Of a stretch of DNA of 64,000 bases, positions 25,929 to 36,640 are shown piece after piece. This DNA comes from Plasmodium malariae (Eukaryota; Apicomplexa; Aconoidasida; Haemosporida; Plasmodiidae): contig NC_041780.1 of NCBI RefSeq assembly GCF_900090045.1, positions 204,501 to 268,500 of the forward strand, given 5' to 3'. The first letter of the stretch is position 1. Every line of letters starts with the position of its first letter. A model generated the notes under the pieces. The model saw nothing but the letters and a program-made list of their open reading frames with translations, was not told the DNA's origin and ran no database searches. Made by a program: the position numbers and the translations under genes.

Positions 25929-28900
25929 TCATAAGAATTGCTTGAGAATTTCCATAAACTTGTCATTGCGAAAGGAATTGTACTGATTCAATGTTTTGTC
26001 AAAATGCTTATACATTTCTTTTGATCGATAACTTGGTATTTTTGAGTTTATAAATTCCACAATATGTGTATAGCACAAATGATGATGTATAAAATTTATG
26101 AAGAAGAAAACCATTTTATACAATTTTTTCTGACTTTGATAAATTGAATTATTTTTTTTCCATTCAAGTAAGGACTGAAAAGCAACATAATTTAAAACAC
26201 TTATGTCTAGGTCTTTTGTATCCATGTCTACATTCAAAAATGGTGGGTTGTTTAATAAATAGACATAGATTAATAGCCACATATTAAATACAAAATATGG
26301 AGCTATAAAAAATGTGAAAAAATAAAAATAGCCAAATACGTAGGTGACCATTCCATATAGTACTAAGAATACTGAAAATATAAATGTGTACATATCAAAA
26401 TATATAGGTCCTTTTAAAATTTTAAAAAAATCTTCATTCAATGATTTTTGCAATGATTTTCTTGTTTTTTCTGAGCTGTATGGTAGTACAATAAAAGAAG
26501 ATATTATACTACCAACGAAATTATTGCAAAACGCATTTTTAAATAGCAATCCTCTTTTACACTCATAAACCAATGAATAAAGACTAGCAAACATAGTTCC
26601 CATCGGTAGAGCATATAAAATAAAATGAAAAAATATAAATAAAGAAATAGAAAGAAATATACTGTTCCTCTGTATATGTGAAAATTTTTCTGATATATTT
26701 GAAAACATAGTTCCATTTCCATATTTATTATAACAATACCACACATGAATTAGAAATATGCCAATCATAATTATAATATCACTAAGGAAATACAAAATAT
26801 ACCGAAAGGTCGAGATATTTATATAATCATTACAACGTATTTTAAAAGATGTCATTAATTCAGTTATATAGCTTGTATCTTCTTTTTTCATTAATTCATT
26901 TTTAATATTCTCACTTAATAATTTATTTCTCTTTTCTAATTTTAAAGCTTCTCTTAATCGAACTTCTTTACAAATATTTTGTGCAGTTTTTAAATCCCAT
27001 ACTAATCCCAAATGATAAAAAAATTTTATTACATACTTAGTTGGATTTATACTAAGAATATAAAAATTTTCATTCATAGCATAACAATATGGAAATACAT
27101 GATGATAGTTATGACAACCCTCTCCAAGTGCTACAATTGATGTAAAAATATTATTAGAAGCTTTTATATCACTATTATAAGGTCTATGACCAAAGGAGTG
27201 AGAAGCACTATTAATTGACCACGTAGCATGTAATGTTATGATCCACCTGAGTGCTCCTAATATGAAGAATCCATCCCAAAAACTGTTATACATATAATAA
27301 GAATATATACCCGGTATAATAAAACAGAAAAAAAAATTAAAATATGGATCTAATTTATGTTGTATTACGAGAAGAGGATTTTGTAATAAATCATCAATAT
27401 AAATTTCTTTTTCTTTCTCTCTGACATATTTTGTTTTCTGATATAATAACCATCCAATATGACTATAAAAAAAACCATATCTTATATTATGAGGATCATA
27501 TTTGGTATCACTATATTTGTGGTGTAAACGATGATTTTTTGCCCACACTATTACACTACCTTGATTTGCAAAACTGTTCAAAATTATAAACAATAATTGC
27601 ACAAAGGAACCAGCCTTAAACGCTCGATGTGACCATAAGCGATGTGCCCCAAACGTTATTCCAAAGCCGTTTATCAGGTAAAAGATTATACACTGCAAGG
27701 GGGCGAAAAATAAAAAATATATTAAAAATATAAATTGTAGAATATAAGGTGCACAATATAAGGTGCAAAATATAAAATACAAAATGTAAAACAAAAAAAA
27801 ATATATAATGGAAAGTGAAATGGGTAAAAATTAACAAGTATCCAAATTTTGGAGCAAAATAAATCCGCATATGCAAAAACGAACAGAAACGAAACATAAA
27901 GGACAGAGGAATAACCTGAATGAACAAAGACCTTCCATATGCATGGTAATATATTTTTACAGCTCCAATTAACGCAAATATATGAAAAAATAAAATAAAA
28001 GTAAACAAAGAGGATCTGAACTGCTTATGATAATTGTATATATAACTTGCAAAAGACATATATGTGTAATACATATAGAAGACGATAGAAATGGTTGAAA
28101 ATTGCTGTATTAATTCTGAATTATCATCTGACGTATATAACAATTTCGTAAAAAATAAACTTATCCAAATCATATGTGCAATATTGAATGCATGCGCTAT
28201 TCTATTTAATAATTTCACATTTGAATTATTTTTGAAAAAAATTGACGCAAAAGAAAGCAAACTTTTACTTAATTGTAAAGTTAAATATATTTTTATGATA
28301 GTAAAATTTTGAATAAACTTCCAATAAAAATAAAAGAAGATTACATAAAATGTTTGTAATGCAAAAATGTATATTCCATAAATATTTGCATTTTTCTTAT
28401 TATTTCTTTTTTTGAGCTTCATATTATTTTTTTTTTTCATATATTCTTCTTCTTCTTTTTCTTTTTTTTCAATTTCTTCTATAATTTCTTTTTCTTTTAG
28501 TATCCCTTTATTTTCTATTAGGCTTTGTTCACTCTTTAAAATTTTCTTTGCGATGTTTTCTAAATGCTTTGACGTATCTCCTATTAATTTGCACTCATAT
28601 TCATTATCTTTTTTATTCTCATTACTTAATTCATATTTATTTACTATGTTCTTTTCTTGGTCGAATGGTTTTCCATTTGATCTTTTGCTAAATTCCTCTA
28701 AAAAATTACACAGCTGTATAATATTATACACATGAAGTAAATTAATACTTAATATAGTGTTTAAGTTTAAATATTTCAAACTAATTAAAGAAATAATAGA
28801 AACCAAAACACTTTTGAAAATTCTTATGAAATGAATAAATTTGTCTGAAAAATTATTTCGGAAGATATAGAAGGTAACCAAACAGGTAACATAAGTCAAG

Positions 28901-29019
28901 TATATTACTCCCACATGTTCAGCATTCAAGTTCCTTTCGCAAAAAGCCTCCCACATATCTGTCGCCATTTCATTAAAATTTGTTGGTACGTACTTAGCGA
29001 AGTAATTCATTGATATCAT
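25929..29019 (-). CDS. Stearoyl-CoA (delta-9) desaturase
   Basis: Two exons: 29019-27916 (donor CAG|GTTATT) and 27692-25929 (acceptor CTTGCAG), phase 0, 955 aa. The enzyme puts the delta-9 double bond into stearoyl-CoA to make oleate, an ER-membrane di-iron reaction. All three histidine boxes are present: HRLWSH (385-390), HRLHH (422-426) and HNYHH (562-566), plus the NSASHSFGHRPY element (529-540). The first box is completed only by splicing. The family norm is about 330-380 aa. Here the catalytic part is flanked by about 370 residues N-terminally (several membrane segments interrupted by a Lys/Glu coiled-coil-like stretch) and about 360 residues C-terminally with more membrane segments. As I recall, the P. 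falciparum orthologue is similarly large, so this is a lineage trait rather than a misprediction. Confidence 0.93.
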
Positions 29020-29689
29020 GGTATATTTCTTAATTTTTGATAGATGTTACACTTTAAAAGTGTATTATCTTCATCCATATGTAAATATATGTTTATGTAT
29101 GTATACGATTGTATGGGTATATATGTAAGTGCAAATTTATATATATGTAACCTAAATGTGTTGGTATAAATTCTTAAAACTATTTTATCCTTAAAAAATA
29201 ACTTTATATTCTTTTTTGCAAACATGAAAACTATATAAAGTTATATTAATCATTAAATCATTAATTTATTTGTTGTAAAAACTTACACTTCAAAAAATAT
29301 GACTGTTTAAAAAAAAAAAAAGAAAAAAATGGAAAAAATGAATATAATTAAAAATTTTTTTTTTTTTTTTTTAACTATAGCTATGAGCACTAATTCTGCA
29401 AAATTTATGAAAAAATAAAAATTTTTCATTATTACATTAAATTAATTGTATTTTATACGATAAATGTTAATTATTAAAAGTTTGGTTATTTCTTAAGTGT
29501 AACTGCTATTATTTTTTCCACTTTGTCTTTAAAAAAAAAAATAAATAAATAAATAAAACAACAAAACAGTAAAGCAATAAAGGAGTAAAGCACTATAACA
29601 ATAAAAACAAACCAAAGAATTTTTTTTTGAAAAACAGGCAAATTACTTTTATGTAAAAATGGATGTATAAAAAATTTCATATACAAGTG

Positions 29690-30178
29690 TGTATATACAA
29701 GTATTTACTTACAAGTACTTCCATACAAGTACATACATACAAGTACATACATACAAGTACATACATACAAGTACATACATACAAGTACATACATACAAGT
29801 ACATACATACAAGTACATACATACAAGTACATACATACAAGTATACATACAAGTACATACATACAAGTACATACATACAAGTACATACATACAAGTACAT
29901 ACATACAAGTACATACATACAAGTACATACATACAAGTACATACATACAAGTACATACATACAAGTACATACATACAAGTACATACATACAGTACATACA
30001 TACAAGTACATACATACAAGTACATACATACAAGTACATACATACAAGTACATACATACAAGTACATACATACAAGTACATACATACATACATACATACA
30101 AGTACATACATACAAGTACATACATACAAGTACATACATACAAGTACATACATACAAGTACATACATACAAGTACATA
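29690..30178. repeat. 14-bp minisatellite (ACAAGTACATACAT)n
   Basis: About 34 nearly identical 14-bp units. It is interrupted by a shortened copy near 29,840, a one-base deletion near 29,990 and a local (ACAT)n expansion near 30,085. It lies 0.7-1.2 kb upstream of the SCD start codon. The high identity suggests recent expansion. Confidence 0.95.
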
Positions 30179-30220
30179 TATGAAAGTATGTAGACGCATG
30201 TAAGTATGTGCACGCACATA

Positions 30221-30228
30221 TGCATGCA
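30221..30228. promoter_or_regulatory. TGCATGCA palindrome (possible ApiAP2 site)
   Basis: Perfect TGCATGCA preceded by GTGCAC (30,209-30,214), about 1.2 kb upstream of the SCD start. Both motifs are known binding sequences of Plasmodium ApiAP2 factors. Whether they act here is not visible from sequence. Confidence 0.3.
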
Positions 30229-31153
30229 AACAGATGTATTATTTCTTAGCGAATAACTGCCTGTTATATTGCAGTTAGTTCCCTTTGTGCTATATTGAGG
30301 GATTCCTTTTTGTAATTATTATTTTATGTACTCAATTTTATTGTATTTTTTAGAAATTTATCTCTTTACATTCATTTCCTTGGCTTCTTTAGAGAACTTT
30401 TATATTAACACAGAACACAGTCTTTCACTATTTTTTTCGATTTTATCAGCATGAGTACATATAAATACTCATTTGAATATGTACAATATACATACATGTA
30501 AATGCATAACAATAACAACAAGGTTATAGTGCATCCTCTTTTAAGCTGCTAACCAATAAAAATTTCCAAAAAAAAAAAAAAATTAAAGAGTGTAATTTTG
30601 AGCATTTATTTCTTATAAAAATATTTCCATTTTTACAATTATAGCAGTAGTGAGAATAAGAATAAATGTTTATTTATATATAAAATTATGCTCTTCTTTA
30701 AAATACATGTTTCCGCGAAAAACGCTAAAATGTTAAAGTTAAAAAAGAAATTAACTTTTTGGAAGTGTAATGATATTTTATTGTATTATTATTTTTTTTT
30801 TTTTAAGTTCTTTAACTGACCTGTGCAGGTTTTTTTTTTTTTTTTTTTTTCGTTGTTTCAAAGTCTTTTTATGAAAATAAAAATATTTAACTATATATAA
30901 TGAATAAGGAAGATACACAATAGATCAATGAACTAAATCATTGTATATTATCTTGGATAAAAATTAAAATTATAGACATAAATTTTGTTTCAATAATTTT
31001 AAATACAAAAAAAACAACAAAACAAACAAAATAAAAACAAAAAAAAAAAAAAAAAAATTAGGCAAAAAGCGCGTCTAAAAATGCATTATATCTACGCACA
31101 TGAAAAGAAGATATAAAGCTACTACTTTTAGTAAGCAAAACAATTGTGCATTT

Positions 31154-31722
31154 TTATGGAACAATTTTATTTTTTAATTCTTTTGTTTCATTAATTAACA
31201 GATCTATTAATTTCTTCCTTAAATTCATTGTTTCTTGAAGCTCTTTCACAAAATTACAATGTTCTTTATACATGAATAGTAATGTTCTGTTTATTTTTTC
31301 ATTTCCTTTTAAAACAAAATTATTTAATTCATATGTTTTATTCAGGTCAACGTGTAGGTTATATACGGAATTAGGAACTGGAGTAATATCTCCTAAGAAG
31401 TCACCTCCTAATGATATGCTCTTTTTTCCTTTTTTGCCTATATTTCGTTGGAAAGAAAAGAAAAAATAATAAAGTAATATAAAGTGTCTAACGCTGCGTA
31501 TATTTTATTATTTTTATTTACAACTCCGGAAATTTGAATAGCCTTATAATAGTATTATAAATTTGCAATAAAGCAATAATATAATCTAAAAAAATAATAA
31601 AAACAGTAATTCGGAAATTATTCTTCTTTATGTTTTTTACCCTCCTTTTTCAATTTTGATTTGCCATATACTTTACTATTTAGTAAAGCGAAAATTATAA
31701 TTATAAAAACAAATATTTTCAT
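31154..31722 (-). CDS. Small secreted protein, unknown function
   Basis: Two-exon gene found by splicing: exon 1 31722-31641, exon 2 31437-31154, phase 1, 121 aa. Exon 1 begins MKIFVFIIIIFALLNSKVYG, a classic signal peptide with likely cleavage after VYG, then Lys-rich KSKLKKEG. The donor is GGAGG|GTAAAA and the acceptor AAATATAG|GC. Exon 2 gives a Lys/Gly patch, a compact region (GGDFLGDITPVPNSVYNLHV) and a C-terminal amphipathic, Lys/Glu/Leu-rich helix ending KNKIVP. There is one cysteine. I do not recognise a family. There is no PEXEL-like R-x-L-x-E/D/Q motif or GPI signal, so it is presumably secreted or a soluble resident of the secretory system. Consistent phase, signal peptide and clean ends argue for a real gene. 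Confidence 0.7.
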
Positions 31723-32309
31723 TTTGATATTTAATAACAGAAAAAAAAAAAAAAAAAAAGGTATGGTGTCCTATGTATTATAAATATATATCACAATTAT
31801 AAATTTTGATTGTTTTTATAAAAGCACAGCCCTTATGGCATTTTACTCTTTTAAAGTATAGTTAAAATTGTTTGTTAATGTAACATTTAGTTTTTCCTCT
31901 TAACATTTAAATAATACCATAAATAAAATGTGTGTAATTTTTGCTGATCTGAGGGTATATATGTAAAAATTGACAAAACTTTGTTTATTCGTATGAGTTG
32001 GTTATAAGCGGAAACAATACACGTAAAACAACGTGTGGGTATATAAATAAACGTATAAATATACTAATGTTATAATTATATTTATAGTTTTAAAAAAGGC
32101 ATATATTTTACTTTTTCCAGTAAAAATATTTTCCTCCTTGTGTAATTATTACTATTAATTATTACAAAAATGTATATATGTTATATCTTTATTGTTATTT
32201 ATTTTCCCAACTATAATTACATAACAATTTATGCGCTTTGCCTAATCAATCTTTACTGTGTATTGAATTAATACTACTGAATAATGAAACGAAAAGTAAA
32301 AGTAAAACT

Positions 32310-32340
<31 letters not shown>

Positions 32341-32854
32341 ACGTAAAATGTATTACTACTGTTGTCAGATGATTATTGAAAAAAAAAAAATTATAATATA
32401 ATAATTTATATATGTATATATACAATTATATATAGTATACTTAATAATGATTGCATATTTCATATATCGTATATATTAATATATTGAAAAAAAACATTTT
32501 CAATTTTGATATAAATTATTGTTTTTTCTTCTTTCTTTTTATATCTTATTTATTTATTTTTCTTTTAATTTTTTTAATGCTACGAAGTGTATAACTTTGT
32601 AATTTATTAAATATACATACGTAAAAAAAAAGATTATACATATATATGTATATTTGTTATTTTTCATATATTTTATAAGATTCAAACCTTAGTTTTTTTT
32701 AAAAAGTGTTTCATTTTTGTCTTGTTTTTTAAAAATATTATTGATATTTATTGTTGTATAAACTTATAATTTATATCGATATATGTCCATGTATATATAT
32801 ATATATTTATATACACAAATATTTATTTTTTTTTCCTTCATTATATAACGCAAA
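31723..32854. other. Divergent spacer, small secreted gene / TCTP
   Basis: About 1.1 kb between the two start codons, so a shared upstream region. AT-rich with A tracts at 31,741-31,759 and 32,310-32,336. TCTP is usually very highly expressed, so a strong promoter is expected here, but no specific element is identifiable. No gene seen. Confidence 0.6.
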
Positions 32855-33370
32855 ATGAAAGTATATAAAGATGTTTTCACAAATGACGAAGTATGTTCCG
32901 ATTCATATGTTCAAGAAGACCCATTTGGAGTGGCAGAATTTCGTGATATTGCTTTTGAAGTAAAATCAAATAAAAGAGTAAAAGGAAATGAGGATTATGG
33001 TATAGCTGATAATAGCGAAGAAGCAGCAGATGGAATGGGAGCTGATGTGGAACAAGTAATTGATATTGTTGACTCGTTTCAACTAACTTCCACGTCACTT
33101 AGTAAAAAAGAGTTCAGTGTTTATATTAAAAATTATATGCAAAAGATTCTTAAATATTTAGAAGAGAAAAAACCTGACCGCGCAGAAGTTTTTAAAACGA
33201 AAGCTCAACCATTTATTAAACATATTTTAACAAATTTTGATGACTTTGAATTTTACATGGGAGAATCTCTTGATATGGAGGCAGGTTTAACTTACTCGTA
33301 TTATAAAGGAGAAGAAATAACTCCTCGTTTTGTTTATATATCGGACGGATTATACGAAGAAAAATATTAG
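32855..33370 (+). CDS. TCTP: Translationally controlled tumour protein (TCTP)
   Basis: Single-exon frame of 171 aa, the family's normal length, colinear from [18 protein letters not shown] to the end. The central region contains [13 protein letters not shown] and [12 protein letters not shown], the helical hairpin. The second signature region is [20 protein letters not shown], with the terminal [19 protein letters not shown] strand. TCTP is an abundant, conserved cytosolic, sometimes secreted, calcium-binding protein. In Plasmodium it is known as a haem/artemisinin-reactive protein and a histamine-releasing-factor homologue. No low-complexity insert is present, in contrast to its neighbours. 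Confidence 0.97.
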   Translation: MKVYKDVFTNDEVCSDSYVQEDPFGVAEFRDIAFEVKSNKRVKGNEDYGIADNSEEAADGMGADVEQVIDIVDSFQLTSTSLSKKEFSVYIKNYMQKILKYLEEKKPDRAEVFKTKAQPFIKHILTNFDDFEFYMGESLDMEAGLTYSYYKGEEITPRFVYISDGLYEEKY

Positions 33371-34690
33371 ATACAAGTAATATTATTAATAAACTGAAGA
33401 TGTCAAAATAATGGAATACTATATTCATTTTGGTACATGAATAAATAAATGAGTATTTCTTCAAGTTAAACTGCGGAATATATATTATGTAGAAAAAAAT
33501 TAAAACTCCTCCCTTGTATATTTAGATATATATATATATATATGTATGAAAAAACAGCCAATTTTGTAAATATTATATTATATAGTTTTTATAAATTATC
33601 ATGCATAAACATTAACATATAAAAATGTTTTGGAAAAAGAAATTAATTCACTTTGAAGTTTTTTTTTTTTTTTCTTTTTTTTAATATCGTCTTGCGCCAT
33701 TTTTTTTTGCATTAAATTTAAGGAAAAAACACAAATAACAGATTAAGTTGAAACAGAACAATAAATTTCAATCCTTTACTATATATATATATAAAGCTAT
33801 TATCAATTACGAGATTGAAAAAAGAAGATATAAGAACAGACAGTATATGTCATAAACAGTGAACATACTAATATTATTCACCATACAGTTAAACACATTC
33901 TTTTATATAAAAACACTGGGTTACTATTTCCCTATTTTAATACATTTAAAATTTCTACAAATGCATTAGTAAAAATGTTTTGAATATAATAATCTTAACG
34001 AGTACCATTTTCTTTTACCATGTAAAAGATAAAGTAATATACTAAAACAGACATTACTATTTTTCTTGTTCTTTTTTTTTTTTTTTTCTCTTTTCCATTG
34101 TTGTACATACATGAGAATAAAAAATTAATATATAAATATACATTTTCAAAAAAAAATAAAAACATTATAAAGTATTTCCCACAATTAAATTACAATTATC
34201 AATTCACTAACTTGCTTTATTTTCCTAGAACAACGTTTAATACGTCTCACAACATTAATTGAACAAGTGAAAGCTTTAAAAAAAAAAAAAAACATTTCTT
34301 TTTTTACATTTATTTTTATTTAAAAACTTATAAGTTTTCATTTTACCTCTATTTGTGTAAAATAATACTATTACTTTTATCATAGGTAAAATTAGGTAAA
34401 CTTTATATATAAAAATTCTTATTTTTATTAAAGAAAATTTTTTGTTAACATATAAACTATTTTAAACTAATATTATTCCTTTTTCATTTTTCATAATATC
34501 ATCTTTATCTTTTTATTTAAATGTGTAAGTATAACAACAATGTAGGGAAATACAATAAAAACTACTCCATTTATCAAAGAAAATACTATCCAAGGGTAAC
34601 TGCTCGTTACTGATGTATAATATATATATAAACTAATGCTGTTTATGCAAATCTACTTTTAAAATTAAAAGGAATTAATTAAGCATACAA

Positions 34691-34724
<34 letters not shown>

Positions 34725-36640
34725 CTAATAGTTGAAATGCCTAAATGTTTTCAATTATGCAATATCTTTTATTTCCTTTTTTTTTTTTGTGTTAATATAT
34801 ATACGTATATTGTTCCCTTTTTCTTTTTATGACCTTAATGATTTTTTTATATAAAAAATATGCATATATTATATATATTAATTTTAAAATAAACGAAAAA
34901 GCTCAGCTATCTTGCGTTTCTCATCCTAAATTATTAAAAAAAAATTTAATAATATATTTATCAGATGGTAATATTCACGCAATGTTTTCTTCATCGCCTT
35001 AATAGTCGTATATTAACGCTGCAGTCTCCGGTAAAGAAGACGACGAAAAAAAAGAAAAAAGAAAAAAGAATAAATTAAAAAAAAAAAAAATATATTTATT
35101 TTTCGTAAAAAAAAAGAAAAAACTTGACACCAAAGTGACGGGACCAAAAGGTGTAATTTTTTTTTTTTAAATAAAGAAATAACATATATTAGCTACAAAT
35201 AAAAAAAATGTTCTAATTTATATATAAATGAATATTATTAGTGCATGCATTGTAAGTATATATATTACGCATACAACTTATATATATATAATATGCACAT
35301 ATGTATATAATTAGTTGGATATATCAAATGAAAGCTAATATAAATTTATTTTTACCTTATTAACGCATTTCGTTCGAAAGCATAACAAAGTAAAAAAATA
35401 AAAGCCAAAACTATTGATTATATTTATTAAACAAATTTATTTGAAAAATATAGCTACAATTAAACAAATATTCTTAAATTAAAAGAAAATTTGTGTTTTC
35501 GATAGTTGAGTTATACATATATATATATATATGCATATGTATACTTTTTTATATATATGCACAATTGATTAATTAATTTGCATATTAAGAGGAAACCGTT
35601 TTTTAGTGTTTCACGTATATATAATAATATATGTATACTTTATGCACCATGAATTAAAGAAATCGAACGACCATTAAAGAGTAATGAAAGATACATTATA
35701 GTATTCATGTGTATATATATTTATATATATATATATATATATGTATAACTTTTTATCTTTTTACCTTCGAATTTCCGCTTTTACAATATCTTAAAATTAT
35801 TTTGTTCCAAGTATATTTAATAAATTTTTTTGTAAAAATTACAGAGATAAAATAAATGAAGATGTATAATACTTTTATGTAATAAATTATTTATCGAAAA
35901 TATAATTTCAGATTATGCATTGTTATTTTTTTATTTTTTTTTATACCATTACATTTTCTGTTATAAATTATTGCGTTGTACGAAAGAAGCTTGTTCAGTT
36001 CAACGCGTAGCTACTGTTTATTAAAAGATGAACTAACCTTCTTTAAATATATTTAAATCTGTATAACGAAAAAATGTATATTAGCTGATAACACATATCT
36101 GAGTAAGGTTATATTATTTTTGTTTATATAATATTTTTTATTTGCAATGTATCGTTTCGTCCATGAAGCATAATTATGAACGATATGTAAAATAAAACTC
36201 AAAGCCAAACAAATGTTTTGTTGTAACTTTAAAAGTTTTTCATTTTGATATTATATCATACACCTGGAAAAAGTGCATTATGTTTTAAAAAAATTTTTTT
36301 TACAAATTCACAAAATTATCTGCATACAAATATGTACTTTAAATGTAACCGTTCGTTTTTAATTAAACTGTGAAGCATTTTATGTATTAGTAAAAAGTTT
36401 CATGTTTCAAAAAAAAAAACAAATACACTTTTTGAATTTTTTTTTTATATATAAGCATTCTTTTTTTTTTTTTTAATGAATGAAATAAAATCTTTAAAAA
36501 TTCTATAAATTGCATATTTTATCTCATATGTATTTTGATGTTTTATTTTATTATTATAAAATTATCCAAAAAATAATTTTAAAAAAGTGTTTTGTTTATA
36601 TATATATTTTAACTTTTTGCTATAAAAAGATATGTTGAAT
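33371..36640. other. Long convergent spacer with structured islands
   Basis: 3.3 kb between the 3' ends of TCTP (plus) and PF20 (minus), unusually long for a convergent gap in this genome. Mostly AT-rich, but with islands of higher complexity: a C/D snoRNA-like segment at 34,899-35,001; a stem-forming stretch before a T run at 35,123-35,172; TGCATGCA at 35,242; and inverted repeats at 35,973-36,006 and 36,150-36,185. These suggest non-coding RNA genes. No protein gene seen. Confidence 0.5.
34899..35001 (-). ncRNA. Candidate C/D-box snoRNA
   Basis: On the minus strand the order C - D' - C' - D is visible. C-like GCGATGA at 34,997-34,991; CTGA at 34,964-34,961; C'-like AGGATGA at 34,927-34,921; CTGA at 34,906-34,903. 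AAG before box C can pair with CTT after box D, leaving one G unpaired. Each C-like box has one mismatch to RUGAUGA. Guide stretches would be about 14-20 nt before each CTGA. The size, about 100 nt, is typical. No rRNA target could be confirmed by eye. Confidence 0.35.

Larger units (their letters stand above)
29020..31153. other. SCD upstream region with 14-bp minisatellite
   Basis: Contains the SCD promoter side, a 14-bp minisatellite (29,690-30,178) and a TGCATGCA site at 30,221. The rest is low-complexity AT sequence down to the 3' end of the small secreted-protein gene. The several long frames through the minisatellite on both strands are repeat artefacts. No gene seen. Confidence 0.65.

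Noticed and set aside
29663..30229. Long frames of 150-180 codons on both strands
   Set aside because: They are produced by the stop-free 14-bp minisatellite. Open frames on both strands with the same repeated peptides are not coding evidence.
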